Of a stretch of 26,987 bases of DNA, positions 1 through 7,997 are shown one piece after another. Each line of letters begins with the position of its first letter. The first letter of the stretch is position 1. The position numbers were made by a program, and so were the translations under genes. Below the pieces are notes generated by a model. The model saw only the letters and a list, made by a program, of their open reading frames with translations. It had not been told where the DNA came from and did not search any database. Source of the stretch: Chloracidobacterium sp. UBA3360 (lineage in GTDB: Bacteria > Acidobacteriota > Blastocatellia > Pyrinomonadales > Pyrinomonadaceae). The stretch covers positions 1 to 26,987 of the forward strand of contig DEQS01000014.1 of the NCBI GenBank assembly GCA_002360555.1, written 5' to 3'.

Positions 1-1187
1 AGGCGAAGATAGGTGTATTTGCCTGTCTGAGCGTTGTAAAACGATTCCATCGCCGGAGTTGCCGAACCCAAAACGACGACCGCTCCGGCCATCGAGCCGC
101 GCATTACGCCGACATCACGGGCGTTGTAAAACGGCGATTCGTGCTGGCGGTAAGAAGGGTCGTGCTCTTCGTCAATGATGATGAGGCCGATATTCTCGAC
201 CGGAGCAAAGACCGCAGAGCGCGTGCCGATCACGATTCGTGCGTCGCCACGGCGGATGCGACGCCATTCGTCGTAGCGTTCGCCGATGGATAGATTTGAG
301 TGAAGGATTGCGACATCTGCTCCAAAAACTCTACGCAAACGTCTCGAAAACACAGGCGTCAGGGCGATCTCCGGCACAAGCATTATTGCCGAACGCCCCG
401 TATCAAGTGCAGACTGCATCGCACGAATATAAACCTCGGTCTTGCCGCTTCCGGTCACGCCGTGGAGAAGAAAAGCCTTGAACTCGTCTTTTTTCTCCAA
501 CGCCCCGGTGATCGCATCAAACGCCGTTTGCTGCTCCGGTGTGAGAATAAGTTCATCGCGTCCGGGCAGAGCGGCACCGGCGAGCGGATCTCGCATAACG
601 TCTTGGATATAGATCTCGACGATACCGCGTTTCGCGAGCGTGTTTACCGGCGAGCCTCCGACATCACATTGCTCGAGAACGTCGGTAAATAGCATCTCGC
701 CGCCGTTTGTCGTTAGAAGATCGATTATCCATTGCTGCTGATCTGTTAGCGGTTTTTCGATCGGGTCGATGACTTTTGTGAGCAGACGAACGGCTTTACG
801 GCGTTTTGGACGGACCTTTTCGTTGTTTATACCGGCTGGCAGAGAAGCCTTGAGCATCTCGCCCCAAAAACTGGCGTAATAATCGGCGGTCCATTGTGTA
901 AGTTTGAGGATCTCGGGCGTGATGAGCGGTTCGTCGTCAGAGACCTCGATGACGTTTTTGATTTTGGATTCGTCGATTTCGACATCGGTGGGGAGTTCGG
1001 GGTGCAGTCCCACGGCGTATCCTGTGACATTTCGCCGACCAAAGGGAAGTTTGAGCCGTGCCCCGAGCTTGATGACACCTCGCATTTCTTCGGGCAGACG
1101 ATAGGTGAATACACGCCGCAGAGGCACAGGCAGAGCGGCCTCGACATACATCGGCAGCGGTGAAACTTTGGGCTGGTGTGCGGACAT
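1..1187 (-). CDS. priA: Primosomal protein N' (PriA), replication restart helicase, 5' part only
   Basis: The minus strand is open from an ATG at 1187 to the window edge, giving 395 residues of a protein that is usually about 730-830 long, so the C-terminal half (zinc-binding and second helicase lobe) lies outside. The N-terminal DNA-binding region (about 1-110) has the PriA start with PVPLRRVFTY and LGARLKLPFGRR. The first helicase lobe has Walker A GVTGSGKTE (243-251), VPEIALTP (271-278), GTRSAVFAP (321-329), the Walker B/DEEH box (339-342) and GSATPAMES (374-382), a combination specific to PriA. By family knowledge it binds stalled or repaired forks and reloads the replicative helicase. 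The start is divergent from the gene at 1267, with 79 bp between them. No strong Shine-Dalgarno is seen before the ATG, but the residues that follow fit the family start. Confidence 0.96.
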   Translation of the reverse strand, partial: MSAHQPKVSPLPMYVEAALPVPLRRVFTYRLPEEMRGVIKLGARLKLPFGRRNVTGYAVGLHPELPTDVEIDESKIKNVIEVSDDEPLITPEILKLTQWTADYYASFWGEMLKASLPAGINNEKVRPKRRKAVRLLTKVIDPIEKPLTDQQQWIIDLLTTNGGEMLFTDVLEQCDVGGSPVNTLAKRGIVEIYIQDVMRDPLAGAALPGRDELILTPEQQTAFDAITGALEKKDEFKAFLLHGVTGSGKTEVYIRAMQSALDTGRSAIMLVPEIALTPVFSRRLRRVFGADVAILHSNLSIGERYDEWRRIRRGDARIVIGTRSAVFAPVENIGLIIIDEEHDPSYRQHESPFYNARDVGVMRGSMAGAVVVLGSATPAMESFYNAQTGKYTYLR

Positions 1188-1266
1188 TTTTGGGTCTTCG
1201 GACAAAATGATAACCTATTGAAACCTTTTGCCGAAACGCGGTGTCTAATTTAGCTGAGGGAAATTT

Positions 1267-1776
1267 ATGGACGAGTTATTCAATACAGAAAAAGAAAAAA
1301 AGGGCATCAACTCTGTGTTTATTGTGGGGATATTGGTCGGGCTTGTCTTGATCGGCGGAGCGATCTGGCTGCTGTCTCGTAAGCCTTCGATGGAGGATCA
1401 GACCGCCAAGATCCTGCAAGGTTCGTATCGCGAAGACTCGCCCGAATTTGCCGAACTTAACAAGGACATCATTATTTCGACCGATCAGGGAACCGTCCAG
1501 TCGCCCACCGGTATGGGCACGATATCGATGTATATTAATGGCAAGATCCGTAACAAGGGAAACAAAACTATCTCCGCGCTTGAGGTAAACGTTGCGGTTG
1601 TGACGCAGTTTAACGATATACTTCGCGAACGCAGAATTCTTGTCGTGCCGGTTCAGCAACCGGTTCTCGGACCGGATCAGACTATCCCCATAACGCTGAC
1701 GCTTGATGGTTTTACTAAGGAAGACGACCGGGCAAATATACGTTGGAAGGTTACGGCGATCAAGGCCGCAAGCTAA
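1267..1776 (+). CDS. Small membrane-anchored protein with an outside beta-sandwich-like domain, function unknown
   Basis: 169 residues. A charged N-terminus (1-13) is followed by one membrane segment (about 15-36), and the rest is predicted to lie outside the membrane. Residues 85-165 alternate hydrophobic positions and contain the pattern 'G-I-N-G-x-I-R-N-K-G-N-K-T-I' then 'F-N-D-I-L' and 'L-G-P-D-Q', which resembles the FxLYD/DUF3426-type domain that decorates small bacterial membrane proteins. I see no catalytic residues and do not assign a function. The start is an ATG preceded by GAGGG. The stop codon overlaps that of the convergent CAP gene: the four bases CTAA at 1773-1776 serve both strands, so neither gene has room for its own terminator. 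Confidence 0.8.
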   Translation: MDELFNTEKEKKGINSVFIVGILVGLVLIGGAIWLLSRKPSMEDQTAKILQGSYREDSPEFAELNKDIIISTDQGTVQSPTGMGTISMYINGKIRNKGNKTISALEVNVAVVTQFNDILRERRILVVPVQQPVLGPDQTIPITLTLDGFTKEDDRANIRWKVTAIKAAS

Positions 1777-2390
1777 AATGCCGGGCCGCCGGTATTGCCG
1801 GACGGGTCGTAGTTGCAGACAAACATTACTTTCCAGTTGCCGGGTGCATTTCGATTGACGCCGCAGCCGACTTTGGCAGTGGATTTCCAGACGATCTGGG
1901 TATAATGGCCGCAGACCTTTCCGGTGGCGCACGTGCCGGTCTTGTTTGTCCAAAATACTTTTTCCGAGAGCCACATATCGATCATATTATTCATCGATGC
2001 GGTCGTATCTCCACCGACAAAAAGATTCTCACCATAAGGCGTATCGCGGTGCTCGAACACCCCGCGGGTTGCCCATTCTTGGGCCATTGCCGCCAATTTG
2101 CAGTCCCATTTTAACGGTGCAAGGTTATGGGCCGAGCGGTCAAAATTATGGACAGCGAGTGCTTGGTTTACCTCATCGGTTGTGAGCGTCGAGCCCGGAC
2201 ATTTTCCCGCAGCCGCCACAGCAACATTAGGCTTTGTGGCGGTAGCAGGTTTCGTTCCGGCAGGTTTTCGTGTCGGTTTTGGCTTTTGAGCATATGCGCT
2301 TATCGTCCCGCCCAACGAGATGATGCTCGCAAAAGCAAAAAACACGGCAGCAGTTCCTAATGATGGAAAGATCCGGATTTGGGATGGCAT
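1773..2390 (-). CDS. Secreted CAP-domain (SCP/PR-1-like) protein
   Basis: 205 residues. The signal peptide is about 1-34 (hydrophobic stretch 11-33, likely cut AYA|QKP), followed by a Pro/Lys/Thr-rich linker (35-60) and a CAP domain (about 68-203). Family hallmarks present are HN (81-82), the GEN motif (120-122) and the CAP signature GHYTQIVW (161-168), with E121 and H162 as two of the usual cavity residues. Six cysteines (64, 97, 154, 160, 176, 192) could form three disulfides, consistent with export. Bacterial CAP proteins are secreted or periplasmic and mostly of unknown role. An AGGAG sequence lies just before the ATG. The gene follows the ABC operon with a 59-bp gap on the same strand and could be its last member. 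Confidence 0.93.
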   Translation of the reverse strand: MPSQIRIFPSLGTAAVFFAFASIISLGGTISAYAQKPKPTRKPAGTKPATATKPNVAVAAAGKCPGSTLTTDEVNQALAVHNFDRSAHNLAPLKWDCKLAAMAQEWATRGVFEHRDTPYGENLFVGGDTTASMNNMIDMWLSEKVFWTNKTGTCATGKVCGHYTQIVWKSTAKVGCGVNRNAPGNWKVMFVCNYDPSGNTGGPAF

Positions 2391-2449
2391 ATACCGCTCC
2401 TGTCGAGGCGTTTGTTAGATTTCGCCATTAGCTTACATCGAGAGCAGGA

Positions 2450-3409
2450 TTATTTCAACTTTTTTGGGTCGCTGCTTGTTTCTTTGACAAAAAGCTCTTC
2501 GAGCGATTGTTTCAGCGGCTGGATCGACGTTAGGTGGCCGCCGGCCTCTCGAGTGATCTTTAGGACGGCGTCTATGTCATTCTCATCAAGAATTTGAATA
2601 TTTGCGCCATTTGGTTTTGAGAAAATAGTCGCACCCGCAATAAACTCGACCGCTTCGCGGATCGTGTCAGCCGTGACTCCCTGAACGCTTACCTCCAACA
2701 CGCGCTCTTCGCCGCTATTTTCCAACAGGTCACTTAGATTGCCGCTTGCCGCGAGTTTTCCATTGCGGAGGATTGCAACCTCGTCGCACAGTGCCTCGAT
2801 GTCCGACAATATGTGAGTGGACATAAAGATCGTTACCCCTTTCTCACGTAGCCCGGCGATCAACTCGCGGATCTCGCGGCGGCCGACCGGATCCAGTCCG
2901 CTCATCGGCTCATCCATAAAGATGATCTCCGGCTCGTTGATGAGCGATTGGGCAAGCCCGACGCGTTGGAGCATGCCTTTGGAATATTTTCTAAGCTGCT
3001 TTTTCCAATCTTTTTCATGTAGCCCGACGGACATGAGCAATTCCTCGGTACGCAAGCGGCGTTGTGCTGCGTCGTATCCAAACAGCCGTCCGAAATGGTC
3101 CATCAGCTCGATCGCGGTAAGATAATCGTAAAAATATGGATTTTCAGGGCAATAGCCGATACGGCTGTGCATTTGAACATCAGAAATATCGCGTCCGAGT
3201 ATTTTTGCAGAACCTTCTGTCGGGAAGATAAGGCTCATCAATAGTTTGATCGTCGTCGTTTTGCCGGCACCATTGCCGCCTAGAAAGCCAAAGATCTGGC
3301 CACCGCGGACGTTCAAACTGAGCCCGTCGAGAGCACGCACCCGCTTCTTTTTCCAAAAGCCGGTCTCATAGTCTTTTGACAGATCGCTGATCTCTACAAC
3401 GTATTCCAT
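2450..3409 (-). CDS. ABC transporter ATP-binding subunit (ABC-2 exporter type)
   Basis: 319 residues from the ATG at 3409. An upstream in-frame start at 3514 exists but would overlap the preceding gene by about 100 bp and add residues unlike the family. Walker A is GGNGAGKTT (44-52), the signature YSKGMLQRVG lies at 142-151, Walker B EIIFMDEP at 161-168, the D-loop SGLDP at 170-174 and the switch His at 199 in MSTHILSD. The Q-loop position reads CPEN (87-90), with Glu instead of Gln, as in many ABC-2 drug/lipid exporters. The C-terminal about 90 residues form the usual accessory domain of this subfamily. It should energise the permease encoded at 4346-5140. It starts one base after the stop of the TPR gene, so translation is very likely coupled. 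The substrate cannot be read from sequence. Confidence 0.95.
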   Translation of the reverse strand: MEYVVEISDLSKDYETGFWKKKRVRALDGLSLNVRGGQIFGFLGGNGAGKTTTIKLLMSLIFPTEGSAKILGRDISDVQMHSRIGYCPENPYFYDYLTAIELMDHFGRLFGYDAAQRRLRTEELLMSVGLHEKDWKKQLRKYSKGMLQRVGLAQSLINEPEIIFMDEPMSGLDPVGRREIRELIAGLREKGVTIFMSTHILSDIEALCDEVAILRNGKLAASGNLSDLLENSGEERVLEVSVQGVTADTIREAVEFIAGATIFSKPNGANIQILDENDIDAVLKITREAGGHLTSIQPLKQSLEELFVKETSSDPKKLK

Positions 3410-3410
3410 A

Positions 3411-4346
3411 CTATTTCTGGGGCAGCCCCGTGCGTTCGGGGTCGAGTTTGACGCTACATTTTTCCTTATCGAGCAGATAAGGAGCGCCGGATGGGTCGAC
3501 CAGCCGGTTGGCATTATCGAGGTTGAATTCTCGTCCTTCGGGCAGCCGGACGTTGCGAAGCATCGTTAGTATCTCGACGAGAGAATTCACGCACCTTGCG
3601 TTTTGCCCCTTCATTTCGCCGAGCACTTTGTCGATCGCATCGCGTTCGTCCATCGAATCTAACTCTTTTAGGCTCCGGTCGGCGGTGTTCCTGACTTGCT
3701 CGTCCTCGCTCGTCGCAAGCATCTCTCGATAGATAGCCCGTGCAGTTTGGCGGCTGCCGCCCTCGGTCTTCATTGAGGCCGCCATCATTCGCATAAATGG
3801 CGACGCACCATGAATATTCGAGCCTTTTTCGTAGATCTCGGACGCTTTGTCAAATTGTCCAAGCCGCCAGTAGATATAACCCAGGTGTTGGTACAGCCGC
3901 CAATGATCGGGGTTGTTGACGATGCCCTTGTTGGCAATGTCTATGGCCTTTTGCGGGTCGATTGCCGGCAGGACGACGGCACCGTAGGAATAAGCTGCGA
4001 TAAAATGCGGATCGAGATCGGTCGCGTTTTCGAGCATCGGATAGAGCAACCTGGCGTTTAATCCTCGCAAGTCGTTTAGATCTATGGTCTTTTCTCCCTG
4101 GCTCAAAAGCTTATCTCCGACGTACTGCAGCGAACGCATGAAGTAATAATCGGCAATTAATCCTTCGGTTCCGAACGCATATCCGCGAAGAGCTGAGCCG
4201 TTCATATTCAGGTCGGTGTCAACGTAACCGTCAGGCAACGGCGGGCGTTTTGCCTCGACGAATCCGGTCAAAGCAAAAACCGCGGCAAAGCCCGCGATCA
4301 GTATCACGGCGGGCATTACAACGCTGGTAAGTGCATTTTTTTGCAT
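3411..4346 (-). CDS. Membrane-anchored TPR protein of the ABC operon
   Basis: 311 residues. An N-terminal hydrophobic segment (about 7-28) acts as an uncleaved anchor or signal, and the rest should lie in the periplasm. The conserved-looking stretch 'EGLIADYYFMRSLQYVGD' (about 60-77) precedes tetratricopeptide-type helices, clearest at about 149-183 (HWRLYQHLGYIYWRLGQF and the next helix). TPR folds bind other proteins. Because the gene sits between permease and ATPase and is coupled to both, it is probably a dedicated part of the exporter (assembly or substrate-docking); that is inference. The ATG at 4346 overlaps the permease stop (TGATG); a GTG one codon earlier is possible. The downstream ATPase ATG is one base after this gene's stop. 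Confidence 0.88.
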   Translation of the reverse strand: MQKNALTSVVMPAVILIAGFAAVFALTGFVEAKRPPLPDGYVDTDLNMNGSALRGYAFGTEGLIADYYFMRSLQYVGDKLLSQGEKTIDLNDLRGLNARLLYPMLENATDLDPHFIAAYSYGAVVLPAIDPQKAIDIANKGIVNNPDHWRLYQHLGYIYWRLGQFDKASEIYEKGSNIHGASPFMRMMAASMKTEGGSRQTARAIYREMLATSEDEQVRNTADRSLKELDSMDERDAIDKVLGEMKGQNARCVNSLVEILTMLRNVRLPEGREFNLDNANRLVDPSGAPYLLDKEKCSVKLDPERTGLPQK

Positions 4347-5140
4347 CACTTAAAATTACGCCGCGTGAAAACGAGGACGGTTATCGTCAACAGGATAATG
4401 TCGTAAACCACCGCGTACAGGATCGAGCCACCGACCATCGACGCGGGCGGTGTCATACCATTTGATGTTTCGGTGATAAAGCTAAAATGCGAAAGGTTTG
4501 GCAACACGTAGTAAACCCCTTCGAAGACCCCACGTGCGACCGTAGAGTTCATTCCTTGGGCCAGCTCGCGCAAGCTTGAGCTAAAATTACCGATGATAAA
4601 TACAAAAAATGTAAGTAGAGCGGACAGAGCCGGGGTCGAAAACGACGAGAACATTATCGCGACAGCCGTCACGATCGTCAGCTCAAAGAATATCAGCAGC
4701 ACGGCGGGCCAGATCTTGCCGGCGAGCGACGCGTTACCGACATAGACCAACGCGAGCGAGACACCGATACCCATGATCGCGACGTTTACGAGGAGCGTCA
4801 GACAGAGGCCGATGTATTTTCCGACGATAAATTCGCCGCGGCCGATGGGCTTTGAAAAGATCGAATAGACGGTGCGTTTTTCGATCTCTTTCCACACGAG
4901 GCTGACGCCGACAAATATCGAAATAAAAGTTCCGAAAATAAGCAGTACGCTCAGGCCGAGATTTACGATGACGCGGGACTCCTGTCCTGCGGATAATTCC
5001 CCCAAAAAGATAGCACTCGCGGTTATCAGCAAGACGAAAAGGATCAAATTGTACAGAATTCTATCCCGAACAGCCTCGCGAAAGGCGTTCCGGGAAATGG
5101 TGAGAATTCGCGATGGTAAACGGGCACTTTCGTTCGCCAT
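4346..5140 (-). CDS. ABC-2 family transporter permease
   Basis: 264 residues, almost all hydrophobic, with about six membrane segments: roughly 29-49, 57-80, 109-134, 142-167, 171-192 and 236-256. It has the ABC-2 pattern of a cytoplasmic N-terminus, a conserved E-K-R-T-V-Y-S-I-F-S-K-P-I-x-R amphipathic stretch after the second segment (about 87-101) and the typical 'F-x-R-R-N-F-K' end. The EKRT...SKP motif is the family's coupling region that contacts the ATPase. It is the first gene of a three-gene unit (permease, TPR protein, ATPase). The ATG at 5140 has no clear Shine-Dalgarno, and the 94 bp between it and the preceding gene should hold the promoter. It resembles NosY/Gld-type permeases, but the substrate is unknown. 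Confidence 0.92.
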   Translation of the reverse strand: MANESARLPSRILTISRNAFREAVRDRILYNLILFVLLITASAIFLGELSAGQESRVIVNLGLSVLLIFGTFISIFVGVSLVWKEIEKRTVYSIFSKPIGRGEFIVGKYIGLCLTLLVNVAIMGIGVSLALVYVGNASLAGKIWPAVLLIFFELTIVTAVAIMFSSFSTPALSALLTFFVFIIGNFSSSLRELAQGMNSTVARGVFEGVYYVLPNLSHFSFITETSNGMTPPASMVGGSILYAVVYDIILLTITVLVFTRRNFK

Positions 5141-5194
5141 TTTATGTTAACGGGTAGCTTTTACTCTCGTAGAATACAGGTTTCGAGCAAAAAC

Positions 5195-5208
5195 AGTTTA
5201 ACACGTTT
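5195..5208. repeat. 14-bp sequence shared with the upstream region of the GGDEF-EAL gene
   Basis: AGTTTAACACGTTT occurs here, 55-68 bp upstream of the permease ATG, and again at 24494-24507, 74-87 bp upstream of the GGDEF-EAL ATG. Both are in non-coding DNA in front of minus-strand genes. A common promoter element or regulator site is possible; two copies in 27 kb are too few to decide. Confidence 0.45.
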
Positions 5209-5234
5209 TACGATTACTTCTAGCGGGCAAACAA

Positions 5235-7205
5235 TTAATTAGACGGCGGTTTGTCAAGATACTCAAACACCGCATTTTCCGGCACTAATTCGACAGGCGG
5301 GGCAAGATTGGCGTCTTTATTTGCCGCGTAAAATGCTACGGTGCTGCCTTTTTGAATAAGTATCTGCCACCCGTTCGCCTGGCGGGCGTTGATCGATCGA
5401 GCAAAATCCATCTCACGATCCGCCTCTGCGATTTTTCCCTGATCACTCAGAAACGTGGCGAACCGAACCCTCATAAATACTGAATTCGGAAAGATGCGAA
5501 CTGCTTCGGCAAGAGTTTGCTCGGCTGCCGCAACGTCGCCCGACAGCAGTTGGTATTTTGCAAGGAGCGAGTATGTCACCGTAACACCGATGCCTTTATC
5601 GATGCCGATCCTGAGCATCTTTGCCGCTGTTTCGTTATCGCTGTCAAAGTTACTGCGATTGGCAAAATAATAGTAGGCGGACGCGTTGTCAGGGTCGAAC
5701 TGTAAAGCGGTGCGGAAAAGGCCCGCCGCAGCCTCCGCGTCGACTGTTCGTTCGGCCTGATAGAGATAATATTCAGCAATGGCCTTAGGAGCCGCGAAGG
5801 CTGATAAAAGCAAAGCGGCGATGAGTGAGGGGACAAAAAATGTTCGCGTTGAATTTGCGGTAGAGGCCGAGGCAATTGAACGTATTCCTGCCTTAGTTAA
5901 CTCATACACCGCTACCGCAATTACCATCACAAAAATAACCCCATTTTGTGCCGCTCGAAATGAGAATGAACTTACCATCGAGCTGATCGCGAAGCCCGAC
6001 ACGCCTGCAATAGCAGCCCAAAGAATCGGTGATAGCTTGAACCGCTTTCTAATGAACACCTTAACCGCCAAAAAGATAAAGCAGCCGAATACGGCGGCAA
6101 AAAGCAATATTCCGACGATGCCTAATTCGGCAAAGATCTGCAATACCTCGTTATGGGCTCGTTCGAACATGTAATCCTGGCCATATTCCGGAGCTCGGTC
6201 ATTTGGTTTTGCAGCGGCAAATGCTGCTCGTGATCCATTAAACGCCACACCGAAATTTCCTGACCCTACGCCGAGGAACCAATGATCAGCCGCCATTTTC
6301 GTGCCAACCTGCCACACATAGACCCTAAACATTGACGTATCTCGAGTTTTGTCGGCTTTGCCGGAGATATAATCTGCGGTCGCGGGGATCGAAGAAAAAG
6401 CGGAAAACGCGATCTGAACAACGATCGTGAATGCAAGCCAGATCGTTGCCCGTACCAAAATCTTTCGCCTAAAAGCCTTTTGTGAAAATAGTACGCACCC
6501 GCCAAATAAAATGAAATGAGCGGCAATGCCGGCGACAAATGCGCCTTTGCTCAATGAAAGCATTACGGCCAGCCATGCGAGCATCCAGATGATAGCGGTT
6601 CCAATTGACGCGATCCGCCCGCGAGCGTAGATCGACGCAATGCATATCAATGGAGCCGCAGTCAGGGCGAGTTCGGCAAACTTGGCGTACCTGACGCGAA
6701 TGATGCCCTGGGCAACAGAAAAATCCGTTATCGAAATAAAATCAACGATCGCGAGCAGTCCGAGAATGCCACCTGCAATGGAAAACGTGGCAAGAATTAC
6801 TTTAATACCCGCATTAGCCCGCAGTAATTGCAGAAATACGGCAAATATTGCGGCGTAGATCGCCCAGACCAATGTTTGAAAGAGAGCGGTCAAAGGCAGA
6901 GGTGCCCAAACGGCTGAAATTCCGCTCCACAGTATGAAAAGAAGGGTACAAATGACAGCAAAGCGAAAATTAGATCTATCGACGCTAATGTAATTGCCAC
7001 CTTCCTTCTTATAGACCCAAACAAAAAACGGGATCGCAAAGATCCCGATGAGGAGTTCGACCCTCCAAGGCTGATTTGCTATCGCTTGCGGCCGAGGCGT
7101 TGAGAATAGGGCCGATAGCAAAATAATCGCAAGGGAGACCGACGTTACGACAATGGCCGTGGGATATTGCGATCGGAAATCTATGCTTGACGGGTGATTG
7201 TTCAT
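5235..7205 (-). CDS. O-antigen ligase/polymerase-type membrane protein with C-terminal TPR domain
   Basis: 656 residues from the ATG at 7205. Upstream in-frame ATG 7223 and TTG 7256 are possible, and none has a good Shine-Dalgarno. Residues 1-440 carry about ten to twelve membrane segments. The large periplasmic loop has the Wzy_C/O-antigen ligase pattern: M-F-R-V-Y-V-W, then FLGVGSGNFG, then FERAHNEVLQIFAELGIVG. A further hydrophobic segment precedes a soluble TPR tail (about 480-625) with helices such as AAGLFRTALQFDPDNASAYY. Family members join polysaccharide chains to lipid A-core or another carrier at the outer face of the inner membrane; some glycosylate pilins. The pilin genes lie directly upstream on the same strand, so a pilin-oligosaccharide ligase role is conceivable but unproven. 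A clear terminator (7264-7296) separates it from the pilins. Confidence 0.9.
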   Translation of the reverse strand: MNNHPSSIDFRSQYPTAIVVTSVSLAIILLSALFSTPRPQAIANQPWRVELLIGIFAIPFFVWVYKKEGGNYISVDRSNFRFAVICTLLFILWSGISAVWAPLPLTALFQTLVWAIYAAIFAVFLQLLRANAGIKVILATFSIAGGILGLLAIVDFISITDFSVAQGIIRVRYAKFAELALTAAPLICIASIYARGRIASIGTAIIWMLAWLAVMLSLSKGAFVAGIAAHFILFGGCVLFSQKAFRRKILVRATIWLAFTIVVQIAFSAFSSIPATADYISGKADKTRDTSMFRVYVWQVGTKMAADHWFLGVGSGNFGVAFNGSRAAFAAAKPNDRAPEYGQDYMFERAHNEVLQIFAELGIVGILLFAAVFGCFIFLAVKVFIRKRFKLSPILWAAIAGVSGFAISSMVSSFSFRAAQNGVIFVMVIAVAVYELTKAGIRSIASASTANSTRTFFVPSLIAALLLSAFAAPKAIAEYYLYQAERTVDAEAAAGLFRTALQFDPDNASAYYYFANRSNFDSDNETAAKMLRIGIDKGIGVTVTYSLLAKYQLLSGDVAAAEQTLAEAVRIFPNSVFMRVRFATFLSDQGKIAEADREMDFARSINARQANGWQILIQKGSTVAFYAANKDANLAPPVELVPENAVFEYLDKPPSN

Positions 7206-7263
7206 TCGAGAAGGGCAGGGCATCCAAGTAAGGACGGCGTAATTGTAACACAACAAAATTAAA

Positions 7264-7296
7264 GCAAAAAAGGGAACTCCGATATGGAATTCCCTT
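7264..7296 (-). terminator. Intrinsic terminator after the second pilin gene
   Basis: Minus-strand hairpin AAGGGAATTCC / GGAGTTCCCTT (7286-7296 with 7270-7280, one mismatch, 5-base loop), followed directly by a T-rich tract (7269-7264). It lies 24 bp after the stop at 7320 and should end pilin transcription before the ligase gene. Confidence 0.85.
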
Positions 7297-7319
7297 CGTT
7301 AGAAAGATTCGGTAAAAGC

Positions 7320-7835
7320 TTAGTTAGACAGTGGCGTTGCGGTTGCGACGGTTGTTGCGGTGTAAGCCGTTGCCAAACTGCCGGCTGTTGCGTCAGCCAT
7401 CATTACGCCCTCGGTGGCGATGCCAAAGCGTCGTGCTCCGGTCTGTGTGACACCTGACGTGGTGGTCGGGTTTGCCGAGAAAAAGAATGTTGCGGGCACA
7501 CTTGCTGACGATGCCTGACGTCCGCCGACGAAAACGTATCCGCTTTTCGTGCCTGTTCCAAGAACGGCGTCAACCAGTCCGGGTGTTCGCAGGGTCGTAA
7601 GTGCAACGTTGTCGCCCGTGGTGCCAACAGTTCCGGCGTAGTTGCCGTTGCCGTAGGTGGCAGAGTAGGTCATTTGTGCTCCGTGCAGCGTTCTCATTGC
7701 TGAGACGGTCGAGCCTTCGTTAGCCGAGCGGCGGGCTGCGAGCAGATTTGGTATCGCGATGGCTGCGATGATGCCGATGATGACCACAACTATCAAGAGC
7801 TCGATCAACGAAAATCCTTTTTGATTGCTTTTCAT
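7320..7835 (-). CDS. Type IV pilin, distal copy of a tandem pair
   Basis: 171 residues from the ATG at 7835, chosen because AGGAG lies 8 bases upstream (7844-7848) and the leader is then the short, positive MKSNQKG. The prepilin peptidase site is G7|F8 with Glu at mature position 5 (FSLIE), followed by the hydrophobic N-terminal helix (LLIVVVIIGIIAAIAIP) and the LLAARRSANEGS extension. The C-terminal domain is small, rich in Gly, Thr and Ala, and has no cysteine, so the usual C-terminal disulfide loop of major pilins is absent. It is closely related to the protein at 7998-8507: the first about 60 residues are nearly identical, while the middle loops and the last 15 residues differ. I see no promoter of its own in the 162 bp upstream, so it probably depends on read-through. 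Confidence 0.93.
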   Translation of the reverse strand: MKSNQKGFSLIELLIVVVIIGIIAAIAIPNLLAARRSANEGSTVSAMRTLHGAQMTYSATYGNGNYAGTVGTTGDNVALTTLRTPGLVDAVLGTGTKSGYVFVGGRQASSASVPATFFFSANPTTTSGVTQTGARRFGIATEGVMMADATAGSLATAYTATTVATATPLSN

Positions 7836-7940
7836 TTGTAATTCTCCTTTCTCCATTTTGAGATCAATGTGTTCAAGATAATTGCGTTCGTGGTTATTAT
7901 TGTTTTGAGTATCCTGAGGTTTTGAGTGTGGAAGTTAGAA

Positions 7941-7974
7941 AGCGGGAAACACATGCTTTGATATGTTTCCCGCT
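7941..7974 (-). terminator. Hairpin between the two pilin genes, possible partial terminator
   Basis: Inverted repeat AGCGGGAAACA (7941-7951) with TGTTTCCCGCT (7964-7974), an 11-bp perfect stem that extends two more pairs past one mismatch. It lies 24 bp after the first pilin's stop. The minus-strand sequence that follows is only mildly T-rich (TTCTAACTTCC), so it may allow partial read-through into the second pilin, or protect the 3' end of the first pilin's mRNA. Confidence 0.72.
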
Positions 7975-7997
7975 TGTCGTGTTATATGTCAGCGGGA

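Noticed and set aside
1276..1974. 232-codon open frame antisense to the small membrane protein
   Set aside because: It is rich in Arg and low in family-like pattern, overlaps two better-supported genes and starts inside the CAP gene; it is a shadow frame.
3410..3514. N-terminal extension of the ABC ATPase to 3514
   Set aside because: It would overlap the TPR gene by about 100 bp and add 35 residues unlike any ABC ATPase; ATG 3409 fits the family start.
5779..6174. 131-codon plus-strand frame inside the O-antigen ligase gene
   Set aside because: It is antisense to a clear membrane protein gene, with no ribosome-binding site or recognisable domain.
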